From: Phytohabitans maris
Lineage (GTDB): Bacteria > Actinomycetota > Actinomycetes > Mycobacteriales > Micromonosporaceae
Direction: 5' to 3'
DNA: 64,000 bases
Assembly (NCBI RefSeq): GCF_031085175.1
Contig: NZ_JAVHUY010000042.1
Span: 26,811-90,810 of the forward strand
Made by a program: the position numbers and the translations under genes. Positions within the stretch are counted from its first letter, which is position 1; each line of letters starts with the position of its first letter. A model generated the notes under the pieces. It was not told the DNA's origin, searched no databases, and saw nothing but the letters and a program-made list of their open reading frames with translations. Positions 44,201 to 52,247 of the stretch are shown one piece after another.

Positions 44201-44407
44201 GATCGCCGCGACCGCGCCCTCCGGCGGCTCCGGCCACAGGTCGCCGGCGAGGCGGTCGACCGGTACGACCCGGCCGCGCGCGATCAGCAGCCGGGCGAGG
44301 ATGGCCCGCTGCCGGCCGCCCTTCACCGCGACCGGGTCGTCGCCGCGCGCCGCCGCGAGGGGCCCGAGCACGGTGAACGTCACGCCGGGCCTGGTCACGG
44401 CCACCAC
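41216..44407 (-). CDS. AfsR/SARP-type regulator with BTAD and AAA/TPR domains
   Basis: A 1063-residue transcriptional activator of the large SARP class. Residues about 8-95: OmpR-like winged HTH; 105-250: BTAD helical domain; 279-308: five LPAPTA repeats as linker; 310 on: AAA ATPase with P-loop SGEAGAGKT (about 344) and Walker B FLVVLDDLHQ (about 425); then a TPR-like helical tail to the end. GTG at 44407 is the first start; a further GTG three codons on is possible. Such proteins often control secondary metabolism or differentiation, but no biosynthetic cluster adjoins, so its targets lie elsewhere. It is divergent from the hydrolase at 44469 by 61 bp. Confidence 0.88.
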   Translation of the reverse strand: MVAVTRPGVTFTVLGPLAAARGDDPVAVKGGRQRAILARLLIARGRVVPVDRLAGDLWPEPPEGAVAAIRTFVADLRRALEPDRPPRQPAHLLVTAPPGYALRAAPDAVDAGHFEAAVAGAGLLLASGDAAAALELAEAGLARWRGPAYAEFAAEPWARAEIDRLDELRMLAVERRGEALLALGRAAEAASDLGAHAAAHPLREEAWRLLATALYRAGRQGDALAALRRARETLAGELGLDPGPALRRLEADILAQAPHLTPAAPPLPPPAAPPPRMSLPAPTALPAPTALPAPTALPAPTALPAPTAGFFGRGEELAELVAATDTVRRRREPGLALVSGEAGAGKTALAEELARRLAGAGWSVAWGRSPEYDGAPIAWPWAQVTGAQEPGDPGADPAAARFRLHRETARRLAETGRCGPFLVVLDDLHQADEGTLDVLAAVLAGPEPATGPLLVIGTYRATAIPATLTAALARLARVEPVRVYLGGLPEAATGELARAAAGRDLDARQVRLIHERSGGNPFFVRELARLLATEPGAVPAGVRDVIRHRLAQLPEPARDVLRRAAVLGREVDPEVLVALTGDEPSTLDALDRAVEAGFLGGDGPEPRFTHILVRDTLYGDISAPRRARWHAAAGAAIERVRPDDAAALAHHFALAASRATAPRAARYARAAAQDAERRADPHAAARLWRQAVAAYDRAGGGDVRGRLEAVMGLGRALAVTGHLDEARRLRGEAVTAVATVDDPALVADVLAAFVVPAVWTRNDDEALSRRIAAAAERALPAQAGARRARLLGTLALELRGDTTGRGARAARAAEDLARAAGDPTLLAFALNARFMHTFGRAGLAAERAGIGAELVEVAAGHDLVTFEVLGHLVAMQAQAALADLAAADRHARAADDLAARYELPLVGVFTAWYAGLRQAVEGRPGEAEEAYRAAQAKLAGGGMPGMAHGLLPLALLSLREPTAAEWSGWDFGPYEPWVRPLALLAGGRAGAAAEALRALPESPHDLLREARLYLAARAAIALGDRAAMRRVRDELLPAAAELAGAGSGVLTFGPVADLLPKLD
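43484..43573. repeat. Five exact 18-bp tandem repeats coding for LPAPTA
   Basis: The unit GGCCGTGGGAGCCGGAAG is repeated five times without a change. On the minus strand it codes LPAPTA in the linker between the BTAD and AAA domains of the AfsR-like protein. Exact identity at every base, third positions included, means recent expansion, and copy number may vary between strains. Confidence 0.9.
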
Positions 44408-44468
44408 GGTAGCGGGTACTCATCCGTCGCTCAGCGATTGCTGATCCCCGCCGCGCAGGCTGGGCCGC

Positions 44469-45440
44469 ATGACACCTCAGATCACCGGTTTCGAGTACCA
44501 CCGGGTGCCGGTCGCCGAAGGGGTCGCGCTGAACGCGGCCGTCGGCGGCTCGGGCCGCCCGGTCGTGCTGCTGCACGGCTTCCCGCAGACCCACCTGATG
44601 TGGCGGCACGTCGCCGCCGACCTGGCCGCCGACCACACGGTCATCGCACCCGACCTGCGCGGGTACGGCGACAGCGACAAGCCCGCCGACCCGGACGGCG
44701 GCGCGTACAGCAAGCGGACGATGGCCGCCGACATCGTGGCGCTGGCCCGCGCGCTGGGGCACGAGCGGTTCGCCCTGGCCGGGCACGACCGGGGTGCGCT
44801 GGTCGCGATCCGGGCCGGCCTCGACCACCCGGACACGGTGACCCACCTGGCCTCGCTCGACGTGCTCCCGACCCTCGACATGTGGGACGTGATGCGCGGT
44901 ACGACCGCGGCGGTCGGCTTCCACCTGTACCTGATGGCCCAGCCGCCGGGGCTGCCGGAGCGGCTGATCGGCGCCAGCCCGGACGCGTTCTTCGGCCACT
45001 TCCTGGACATCTGGTCCCGGGGCGGGCAAGGCCCGGCACGAGGAGCGGAGCGACGAGAGGGAGCCGAGCCGGCCGCCGGGACCGAACGCGAGCGCCAGCA
45101 GGCGCGGTCCCGGGACCCGGAGGCGATCCCGGCGCCGGTGCGGGCCGCGTACCTGGCCGCGTCCCGCGCGGCGGTGCCGTCGATCGTCGCCGACTACCGC
45201 GCCTCGGCCGGCATCGACGTCGAGCACGACCGCGCCGACCGGGCCGCCGGCAACACCCTGCGCATGCCGGTCACCGTGCTGCAGCAGGACTGGGGCGCGG
45301 CCCTCGGCTTCGACGCGGCGGCCATCTGGCGGGCCTGGGCGCCCGACCTGCGCCACGAGACCGTCTCCTGTGGACACTTCATGGCCGAGGAGGCGCCGGC
45401 CGAGGTGGTGAAGGCGCTCCGCGCCCTGCTGGCCCGGTAG
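44469..45440 (+). CDS. Alpha/beta hydrolase, haloacetate dehalogenase type, with insertion
   Basis: A 323-residue relative of the hydrolase at 32666. HGFPQTHLMW, nucleophile Asp in LAGHDRGALVAIR and His in SCGHFMAEEAPAE are intact. Between LDIWS and PVRAAY there is an extra stretch of about 38 residues, very rich in Gly/Ala/Arg/Glu, that the homologue lacks (from about residue 184); its DNA contains the inverted repeat CCGGGACCG/CGGTCCCGG (45076-45084 and 45105-45113). The insert lies in the cap domain, so it may be a surface loop or may damage the enzyme. Divergent from the AfsR-like gene. Confidence 0.82.
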   Translation: MTPQITGFEYHRVPVAEGVALNAAVGGSGRPVVLLHGFPQTHLMWRHVAADLAADHTVIAPDLRGYGDSDKPADPDGGAYSKRTMAADIVALARALGHERFALAGHDRGALVAIRAGLDHPDTVTHLASLDVLPTLDMWDVMRGTTAAVGFHLYLMAQPPGLPERLIGASPDAFFGHFLDIWSRGGQGPARGAERREGAEPAAGTERERQQARSRDPEAIPAPVRAAYLAASRAAVPSIVADYRASAGIDVEHDRADRAAGNTLRMPVTVLQQDWGAALGFDAAAIWRAWAPDLRHETVSCGHFMAEEAPAEVVKALRALLAR

Positions 45441-45450
45441 CGCGTCCGGG

Positions 45451-47601
45451 TCACGCGTGGGTAGGCGCCTCCACGTGCCGCAGCGGGGCGAGGTCGTCGA
45501 TCGCCCCCTCGTCCAGCAGGGCCAGGAACGCGTCCACCACCGCCGGGTCGAACTGGGTGCCCCGGCCGCGCTGGATCTGCTGGCGGGCCTCCTCCTCGCA
45601 GAGCGCGGCGGCGTACGCCCGGTCGGCCCGCATGGCGGCCCACGAGTCGCAGACCGCGATGATCCGGGCCTCGATCGGGATGCCGTCGCCGCGGAGGCGG
45701 GACGGGTAGCCGGTGCCGTCGTACCGCTCGTGGTGGCCGCCGACCAGCGGGGCGAGGTCGGCGCGGTCGCTGAGCTCGGTCAGCAGGCGGGCGCCCTCCT
45801 CGGGGTGGCGGCGCAGCACGTCCCACTCGGCCGGGCCGAGCCGGCCCGGCTTGGTGAGGATCGCGTCGTCGACGTTGATCTTGCCGATGTCGTGCAGGCG
45901 GGCGGCCGCGGCGGTCCGGCGGAGGGTGGCCTGGTGCAGGCCGAGGCGCGCGCCGGTGAGCAGCGACCAGCGGGAGACCGCGGTGCTGTGCTCGTGGCTG
46001 CCGAGCTTGGCGTCGATCTGGTCGGCCAGCCACACCAGCGCGGGCGGCAGGTCCGGGTCGGTGTCCAGCGCCAGGTCGGCCACCCGGCTGGCGGCGGCGA
46101 CCTGGTCGCGGCCGCGGGCCTTGGCGCGGTACAGGGCGCCGTCCGCGTCGTGGATCAGGCCCTCCAGGTCACCGTGCGCCCGGCCGCCGCGGGTGCCGGC
46201 GCTGGCCACGCCGAGCGAGGCGGTGAGCCGCACGTCGTGGCCGTCGTGCACCGACAGCGGCGTGCGGGACAGCGCGCGGCGTACCTGCTCGGCCACCTCC
46301 AGCGCGGTCTCCTCCCCGGCGCCCGGCAGCAGGCAGACGAACTCCTCGCCGCCGTACCGGGCGACCAGGTCGTTGGGGCGCACCGCGCGGCGGATCCGGT
46401 CGGCCGCCTCCACCAGCACGCGGTCGCCGGCCGGGTGGCCGCAGGTGTCGTTGATCCGCTTGAAGCGGTCGAGGTCGATCATGACGAGGCTGACCGCGTG
46501 GCCGTCCCGCTCGGCGCGCTCGGCATCGAGGCGGAGCATCTCCTGGAAGAACCGCCGGTTGTAGAGGCCGGTCAGCCCGTCGGTGACGGCCAGCCGCTCC
46601 TGCTCGCGCAGCGCGACGGTGAGGGCCGCGGCGAGGCGGGTGCGGTCGCGGGTGACCAGCACCTGCCGCAGCAGCAGGCCGCTGACCAGCAGCACGGCGA
46701 TGACCAGGGTCGACCGGGTCAGCCGGCCGTCGTTGAAGCGGTCGGCGGCGGCGAGGCCGACGATCGAGAGGACGGCCACCGCGGCCGGCAGCACGGCCAG
46801 GTCGCGGTCGAGCCCGCGTACCTCCGGCTCGGGCTCGGTGCGCCGCGCGGCCACCGCCGCGGCCAGGCAGAGCAGCACGGCCTCGAGCTGCCAGCCGAGG
46901 TTGAGCCAGCTCGCGTCCCCGTACGAGTGGATCATGAAAAGGTAGGCGTAGCCGGCGTCGGTCAGGCCGGCCACCGCGAAGCTCGCGCCCGCCAGCAGGA
47001 ACGAGGGCGGCACGCCGCGGTGGCAGCAGAGCCCGACCACCACGAGCGCCGTGACGATCGAGACCGCGAGCAGCGGCTGCGCGAACGTGACGATCGCGCC
47101 GGCCTTCGTCGTGCCGGGCAGCAGCGGGCCGATGACCAGCGCCCACCCCACCGCGCCGACGCCGAGCGTGATCAGGGCCGAGTCGACGATGCCCCGCGCG
47201 CGGCGCAGCGCCTGGGCGCCGCCGAAGCCGATCACGATGGCCGGCAGGGCCACCGCGTACGAGGCCAGGTAGGCGACGTCGGCGAACGAGGGCGTCGGGG
47301 CGCCGCCCGGCCGGAGGTAGGCGTACCCGCTCCAGGTGAGCTCGCCGGCCAGCCACAGCAGGTTGGAGACGGCCAGCAGCCGCCAGGCGGTGCGCAGCCG
47401 GCCGCGGGCGCGCCGGGCGGCGAGGTAGGAGAGGGGGGCCAGGAGTGCGACCGGCACCACGTACACCACGTTGCCGACGAACCTGGCGAGCGTCTCCGAG
47501 CCCTGGCTCACCCCGGTGAGCAGTGCGAAGAGCGCCAGCCACGCCACGGCGGCGCCGGCTGCCCGGCGTACGAAACGCCGCTGGTCACCATCGACCCTCA
47601 C
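45451..47601 (-). CDS. Membrane GGDEF + HD-GYP protein (c-di-GMP synthesis and breakdown)
   Basis: A 716-residue signalling protein. GGAGG lies 6 nt before the GTG start. The N-terminal 310 residues hold about nine membrane helices and no extracellular domain of size. The GGDEF domain (about 335-500) has an intact active site GGEEF (near 417) and an inhibitory I-site RPND five residues before it, so it should make c-di-GMP under feedback control. The C-terminal HD-GYP domain (about 520-700) has HDIGK, HHERYDGTGYP and the other metal residues, so it should degrade the same messenger. Convergent with the hydrolase gene (10 bp between stops). Confidence 0.9.
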   Translation of the reverse strand: MRVDGDQRRFVRRAAGAAVAWLALFALLTGVSQGSETLARFVGNVVYVVPVALLAPLSYLAARRARGRLRTAWRLLAVSNLLWLAGELTWSGYAYLRPGGAPTPSFADVAYLASYAVALPAIVIGFGGAQALRRARGIVDSALITLGVGAVGWALVIGPLLPGTTKAGAIVTFAQPLLAVSIVTALVVVGLCCHRGVPPSFLLAGASFAVAGLTDAGYAYLFMIHSYGDASWLNLGWQLEAVLLCLAAAVAARRTEPEPEVRGLDRDLAVLPAAVAVLSIVGLAAADRFNDGRLTRSTLVIAVLLVSGLLLRQVLVTRDRTRLAAALTVALREQERLAVTDGLTGLYNRRFFQEMLRLDAERAERDGHAVSLVMIDLDRFKRINDTCGHPAGDRVLVEAADRIRRAVRPNDLVARYGGEEFVCLLPGAGEETALEVAEQVRRALSRTPLSVHDGHDVRLTASLGVASAGTRGGRAHGDLEGLIHDADGALYRAKARGRDQVAAASRVADLALDTDPDLPPALVWLADQIDAKLGSHEHSTAVSRWSLLTGARLGLHQATLRRTAAAARLHDIGKINVDDAILTKPGRLGPAEWDVLRRHPEEGARLLTELSDRADLAPLVGGHHERYDGTGYPSRLRGDGIPIEARIIAVCDSWAAMRADRAYAAALCEEEARQQIQRGRGTQFDPAVVDAFLALLDEGAIDDLAPLRHVEAPTHA

Positions 47602-47847
47602 GTCCGCCTCCGCTGTGGTCGCCTTCCGTGCCCTCGACCAGGGCCACGGAAAGTATTGTGGATCACATTCTCAGATTCTGTGTACCCCTAAATGCGCACA
47701 AATATGGGCGCATCCGGGTAGAACGTGCGCCACACGAGAGGACTGCTGTCGCGCCGGCACCATCGACGGGGGTGGGGTTCTCCTTACCTCGGATACGCCG
47801 GTTGGCACCATCGAACCGGGCGCCGATCCACACCAGACTCGAGAGTC

Positions 47848-49848
47848 ATGGTGTGGAGAAGGGCCGTGGCCCTGGCGGTGATCGGGCTCCTGGCGCTCGG
47901 TCTGGTCTACATAGGATGGTCGGGCCACTCCCGGCCCGCGGTGCCGGACGGCGCGCACGCCGGCGACCTGGCGCTGGAGCCGTGCGCGTACGAGACCGAC
48001 GGCGGGAGCCGGGCGGCCGACTGCGGCACGCTCGTCGTACCGGAGAACCGGCGCGACCCCGACTCGCGCCTGATCGCGCTGCCGGTGGTACGCGTCCGGG
48101 CGACCGCCGGACCGGCCGCGGAGCCGGTCTTCCGGCTGGTCGGCGGGCCGGGACAGTCCAACATGGACTTTCCCGAGGCCGGCTGGATCTCCGGCGGCCG
48201 TGACGTCGTGCTGGTCGGCTACCGGGGCGTCGACGGGTCGGTCCGGCTCGACTGCCCGGAGGTGACCGGGGCCCTGCGCCGCTCGGCCGACTTCACCTCC
48301 GCGGCGACCGCCGAGCGGTTCGCGGCGGCGCTGACCGACTGCCGCCAGCGGCTGACCGGCGACGGCGTCGACCTCGACGGGTACTCGCTGCCGCAGCGCG
48401 TCGACGACCTGCAGGCGGCCCGCGAGGCGCTCGGCTACGGGCGGATCGACCTGCTCAGCCAGAGCGCCGGCACGCGCACCGCGATGATCTACTCGTGGCG
48501 GTACCCGGAGGCGCTGCACCGCTCGGTGATGATCGGCGCCAACCCGCCCGGCCACTTCGTGTGGGACCCGGAGATCACCGACGAGCAGATCCGCTACTAC
48601 GCCGGACTCTGCGCCGCGGACGAGGGCTGCGCCGCCCGTACCCCGGATCTGGCCGCCGAGCTGCGCGCCACCGTCGCGGACGCACCGGACCGGTGGGGTC
48701 CGCTGCGGGTCAAGACCGGCACCGTCCGGGCGGCGACGATGTGGGGGCTGCACGAGAGCACCGGCGCGGCGGCCCCGCTCAACGGGCCGACCACGTTCGA
48801 CGCCTGGCTGAGCGCGGCGGAAGGCGACCCGAGCGGGCTCTGGGCCCTCGGCGTGCTGGCCGACCTGGTCTTCCCGGAGTCGTTCGTGTGGGGCGAGTCC
48901 GCGGCGACGGTCAGCATCGACGCGCCCGCCGTCGAGGCGTACTACGCGGGCGGTGGCGACCCCGGAACGATCCTCGGCAACGCGGCCACCGACTTCATCT
49001 GGGCCCGCGGGCAGATGGCCGAGGCGTGGCCGCCGAGCCCGGACCACGCCGACTACCAGCGCGTCCGACCGTCCGATGTGGAGACGCTGGTGATCGGCGG
49101 GACGGTCGACTTCACCGCGCCGCCGACCGTGGCCACCGCCGAGCTGATGCCCGCGCTGCCCAACGGCCACCAGGTCGTGCTCGCCGAGCTCGGCCACACG
49201 GCTGACTTCTGGGGCAACCAGCCGGCGGCCGGCAAGCGGCTGTTGAACACGTTCTACGACCGCGGCGTCGTGGACCGTTCGGGGTACACGACACAGCCGG
49301 TCGACTTCGAAGTGGGGACGTCGATGCCGGCGGTGGCGCGGGTGGTCCTCGCCGTCCTGGCCGGTGGCGCGCTGCTCGCGCTGGCGCTGCTCGGCGGGAT
49401 GGCGCTGTGGGTGTGGCGCCGGGGCGGCTTCGGGGTGGTGGCGAGCGTACTGCTGCGCAGCCTCGCGGCGGCCGTGGCGGGGCTCGGCGGGTGGTTCCTG
49501 GCGATCCTGGTAGCGGCGGCCGTGTGGCCCGGGCTGTTCGCCAGCGGCGGGCTCGCGATGGTGGCGTCGGGGCTCGCGGTCGGGCTCTGCGTGTACCTGG
49601 CCTGGCTCCGCCGGGGCGTCCGGCCGGGCCTGCGGTACGGCGCCCTCGGCGCGGCGGTGGCCTGGGGCCTGGCCGGCGCCTGGCTCGGCGCGCACGCGGT
49701 AGCGGGCCTGGCCGGCGCGCTCGCCGGGATCCTCGGCGCGGTCCTGGCCGCCAACCTCGCCGTGCTCGCGCTGGACGTGGCTCGCACCGCGCGCTCCCGT
49801 GATCGAAGCTCCCCTGACGTCGTTCTAGCGACTTCGAGGGAGCTTTGA
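47848..49848 (+). CDS. Membrane-tethered alpha/beta hydrolase (peptidase S33/TAP-like) with C-terminal helices
   Basis: A 666-residue protein. An N-terminal helix (about 8-25) exports a hydrolase domain (about 50-490) of the SCO7095/TAP-like exopeptidase group: PVFRLVGGPGQSN, the oxyanion loop GYRGVDGS, nucleophile Ser in LLSQSAGTR and His in LGHTADFW near the end. About five membrane helices follow (500-650), an unusual addition. The last 16 residues, RDRSSPDVVLATSREL, are read out of the 52-bp palindrome that begins at 49800, so the natural stop may have been displaced by the repeat. No clear ribosome binding site before the ATG. Confidence 0.82.
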   Translation: MVWRRAVALAVIGLLALGLVYIGWSGHSRPAVPDGAHAGDLALEPCAYETDGGSRAADCGTLVVPENRRDPDSRLIALPVVRVRATAGPAAEPVFRLVGGPGQSNMDFPEAGWISGGRDVVLVGYRGVDGSVRLDCPEVTGALRRSADFTSAATAERFAAALTDCRQRLTGDGVDLDGYSLPQRVDDLQAAREALGYGRIDLLSQSAGTRTAMIYSWRYPEALHRSVMIGANPPGHFVWDPEITDEQIRYYAGLCAADEGCAARTPDLAAELRATVADAPDRWGPLRVKTGTVRAATMWGLHESTGAAAPLNGPTTFDAWLSAAEGDPSGLWALGVLADLVFPESFVWGESAATVSIDAPAVEAYYAGGGDPGTILGNAATDFIWARGQMAEAWPPSPDHADYQRVRPSDVETLVIGGTVDFTAPPTVATAELMPALPNGHQVVLAELGHTADFWGNQPAAGKRLLNTFYDRGVVDRSGYTTQPVDFEVGTSMPAVARVVLAVLAGGALLALALLGGMALWVWRRGGFGVVASVLLRSLAAAVAGLGGWFLAILVAAAVWPGLFASGGLAMVASGLAVGLCVYLAWLRRGVRPGLRYGALGAAVAWGLAGAWLGAHAVAGLAGALAGILGAVLAANLAVLALDVARTARSRDRSSPDVVLATSREL

Positions 49849-49851
49849 TCA
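49800..49851. repeat. 52-bp palindrome, copy 2
   Basis: Same outer arm TGATCGAAGCTCCC as copies 1 and 3, with a few changes in the right arm (AGCTTTGATCA). It contains the final codons and stop of the hydrolase and lies 4 bp before the stop of the convergent TetR gene. Confidence 0.8.
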
Positions 49852-49855
49852 CCGG

Positions 49856-50455
49856 CTAGGTGAACGGCTCGGCCGTCGTGGCCAGGGCCTGGCGGACGAC
49901 GTCGGCCAGCGGCTCGTCCGGGTGCTCCAGCCACATCTGGTTGGCCACCCGGACGGCCGCCAGGAAGTGCGCGGCCAGCAGCCGGGCGCGCAGCGGGGCG
50001 TCCGGTGAGGCCGGGAGCCGTCCCGCGATCACGCCGGCGAGCTCGCGCTCGGCCACCGCGTACGAGCTGACCAGCTCGCCGGCGAGCGCCGGGTCGCGGC
50101 GGAGCGTCCGGTACCGGGCCCGCCACTCCGGGTCCTCGTCGGCGTTCTCCGCGGCCGACGCCTCGATCGCGCGGGTGAGCGCGGTCCACGCCGCCTCGCC
50201 GGCCGGGCGGTCGCGTACCAGCTCGATCAGCCGGCCCACCCGGGCGTAGTCGGTGTGCAGGAGCGCCCGCTCCTTGCTGGCGAAGTAGTTGGAGAACGTG
50301 CGCCGCGACACGTTCGCCGCGTCCGCGATCGCCTCCACGGTGACGTGCTCCACGCCGTGCTCGGCCGCGAGCCGCACGGCGGCCTCGTGCAGGGCCTGCC
50401 GCGTCGCGGCCTTCTTCCGCTCCCGCAGCCCGGGTGGGTTCGTCGTCACCGTCAT
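49856..50455 (-). CDS. TetR-family regulator of the MFS exporter
   Basis: A 199-residue repressor. HTH at about 12-58 (LHEAAVRLAAEHG, VTVEAIADAANVSRRTFSNYF) with the variable helical ligand domain behind. It is divergent from the MFS exporter gene, the standard arrangement for drug-responsive repression. A candidate operator lies in the 120-bp gap. Confidence 0.9.
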   Translation of the reverse strand: MTVTTNPPGLRERKKAATRQALHEAAVRLAAEHGVEHVTVEAIADAANVSRRTFSNYFASKERALLHTDYARVGRLIELVRDRPAGEAAWTALTRAIEASAAENADEDPEWRARYRTLRRDPALAGELVSSYAVAERELAGVIAGRLPASPDAPLRARLLAAHFLAAVRVANQMWLEHPDEPLADVVRQALATTAEPFT

Positions 50456-50497
50456 CGCCTCGCAGCCTACGCGCCGCGTGACGTTCTTCCCAGTGAG

Positions 50498-50522
50498 AAA
50501 ACTTGCGCACTGAGCATGTTTT
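50498..50522. promoter_or_regulatory. Candidate TetR operator
   Basis: A 25-bp imperfect palindrome with outer arms AAAAC/GTTTT and inner TGC/GCA, symmetric at most positions, between the divergent TetR and MFS genes. It is the most AT-rich piece of the gap, so it probably overlaps the promoter. Confidence 0.45.
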
Positions 50523-50575
50523 GCGGGATGCTTGCCGTGAACCAATCCGTCCACTCCCCTGGAGGCCCGCGTCGT

Positions 50576-52240
50576 ATGACCGCGTCCGCTTCTGTCGCTC
50601 CCGAGGTCATGAGCCACCGGCAGCGCTTGGAGAGCCTCAGCGGCCTGCTGCTGGTGCTCTTCGTGGCCCTGCTCAGCTCCACCGTCGTCTCGACCGCGCT
50701 CCCCAAGATCATTGGCGCCCTCAACGGCAGCCAGACCCAGTACACGTGGGTGGTCACCGCGACCCTGCTGACCGCGACCGCGTCGACGCCGATCTGGGGC
50801 AAGCTCGCCGACCTGCTCAACAAGAAGCTGCTGGTGCAGATCGCGATCGGCATCTTCGTCGTCGGCTCGATGGTCGCCGGGTTCGCGCAGAACGCGGGTG
50901 AGCTGATCGCCGCCCGCGCGTTCCAGGGCATCGGGGTCGGCGGCCTGCAGGCGCTGGTCCAGGTCGTGATCGCGGCGATCATCCCACCGCGCGAGCGGGG
51001 CCGCTACAACGGCTACCTGGGCGGCACGATGGCCCTCGCGACGGTCGGCGGCCCGCTGCTCGGCGGCCTGATCGCGGACACCGCGTGGCTCGGCTGGCGC
51101 TGGTGCTTCTTCGTCGGCGTACCGGTCGCGATCGTCGCGCTGCTGCTGCTCCAGGCCACCCTGCACATCCCCACCATCCGCCGCAAGGTCAAGATCGACT
51201 ATCTCGGCGCCACGCTCATCGCGGCCGGGGTGAGCATCCTGCTGATCTGGGTCTCGTTCGTCGACCACTCGTTCGGCTGGCTCTCCTGGGAGACCGGCGC
51301 GATGGTCGGCGGCGCGGTCGTGCTGCTCGCCGCCGCGCTGCGGGTCGAGTCGCGGGCCGCCGAGCCGGTCATCCCGCTGCGCATCGTGCGCGAGCGGACC
51401 ACCGCCCTCGCGATCGTGGCCAGCCTCGCGGTCGGCACGGCGATGTTCGGCGGCGCGGTCTTCCTCGGCCAGTACTTCCAGATCGGCCGCGGCTACAGCC
51501 CCACCGAGGCCGGCCTGCTCACCATCCCGATGATGGCCGGCGTGCTGATCACCTCCATCGTCGCCGGCCGGCTGATCAGCGTCTCCGGGCGGGTCAAGCC
51601 GTACATCCTGGCCGGCACCATCCTGCTCGTCGCCGGGTTCGCGCTGCTGTCGATCATCGACCACGAGACCTCGCTGGTCGTGGTGGGCGCGGCGATGTTC
51701 CTGGTCGGCGCGGGCGTCGGCATGTCGATGCAAAACCTGATCCTCGCCGTGCAAAACACCGTGCCCCTGCGCGACGTCGGCGCGGCCAGCTCCTCGGTGA
51801 CGTTCTTCCGCTCGCTGGGTGGCACGATCGGCGTCTCGGTGCTCGGCGCGGTGCTCGCCAACCGGGTCACCGACAGCATCACCCACGACCTGGCCGCGGC
51901 CGGGCTCCCCACCTCGGGCGGGGGCGGCACCAGCACGCTCAACCTCAACGCGCTCCCGGACACGGTGCAGCACATCGTGCGCGCCGCGTACGGCGACGCG
52001 ACCGGCCACATCTTCCTCATCTCGGCCGCGATCGGTGTCCTCGGCGTGATCGCCGCCGCGCTGCTCAAGCCGGCGCCGCTGCGCACCAGCCTCGACTCCG
52101 CCCCGCCCGCCGGCCCGTCGGCCCCGCAGTCGTCCGCTTCCGGTTCGGCTGCCGCTCCCGACTCGGCTGCCGCCTCCGGCTCGTCGTCCGCTTCCGGGGG
52201 CGAAGCGGACGAGCCCGTGTCCAACGCGAGGGGCCGGTAG
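50576..52240 (+). CDS. MFS drug/proton antiporter, DHA2 (14-helix) family
   Basis: A 554-residue exporter. The ATG has GGAGG 10 nt upstream. About 14 membrane helices are visible; motif A-like GKLADLLNKKLL follows helix 2, motif C-like GGPLLGGLI follows helix 5. The loop near residue 465 (SGGGGTSTLNLNALPD) precedes the last helix, as in many DHA2 members. The C-terminal 50 residues are a Ser/Ala/Gly-rich tail. TetR control from the divergent gene is likely. Substrates cannot be read from sequence. Confidence 0.92.
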   Translation: MTASASVAPEVMSHRQRLESLSGLLLVLFVALLSSTVVSTALPKIIGALNGSQTQYTWVVTATLLTATASTPIWGKLADLLNKKLLVQIAIGIFVVGSMVAGFAQNAGELIAARAFQGIGVGGLQALVQVVIAAIIPPRERGRYNGYLGGTMALATVGGPLLGGLIADTAWLGWRWCFFVGVPVAIVALLLLQATLHIPTIRRKVKIDYLGATLIAAGVSILLIWVSFVDHSFGWLSWETGAMVGGAVVLLAAALRVESRAAEPVIPLRIVRERTTALAIVASLAVGTAMFGGAVFLGQYFQIGRGYSPTEAGLLTIPMMAGVLITSIVAGRLISVSGRVKPYILAGTILLVAGFALLSIIDHETSLVVVGAAMFLVGAGVGMSMQNLILAVQNTVPLRDVGAASSSVTFFRSLGGTIGVSVLGAVLANRVTDSITHDLAAAGLPTSGGGGTSTLNLNALPDTVQHIVRAAYGDATGHIFLISAAIGVLGVIAAALLKPAPLRTSLDSAPPAGPSAPQSSASGSAAAPDSAAASGSSSASGGEADEPVSNARGR

Positions 52241-52247
52241 CGGGGTC

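Noticed and set aside
41216..45440. Secondary-metabolite cluster around the AfsR-like regulator and nearby SDR and hydrolase genes
   Set aside because: No polyketide, peptide or terpene synthase or carrier protein gene is present in the window.
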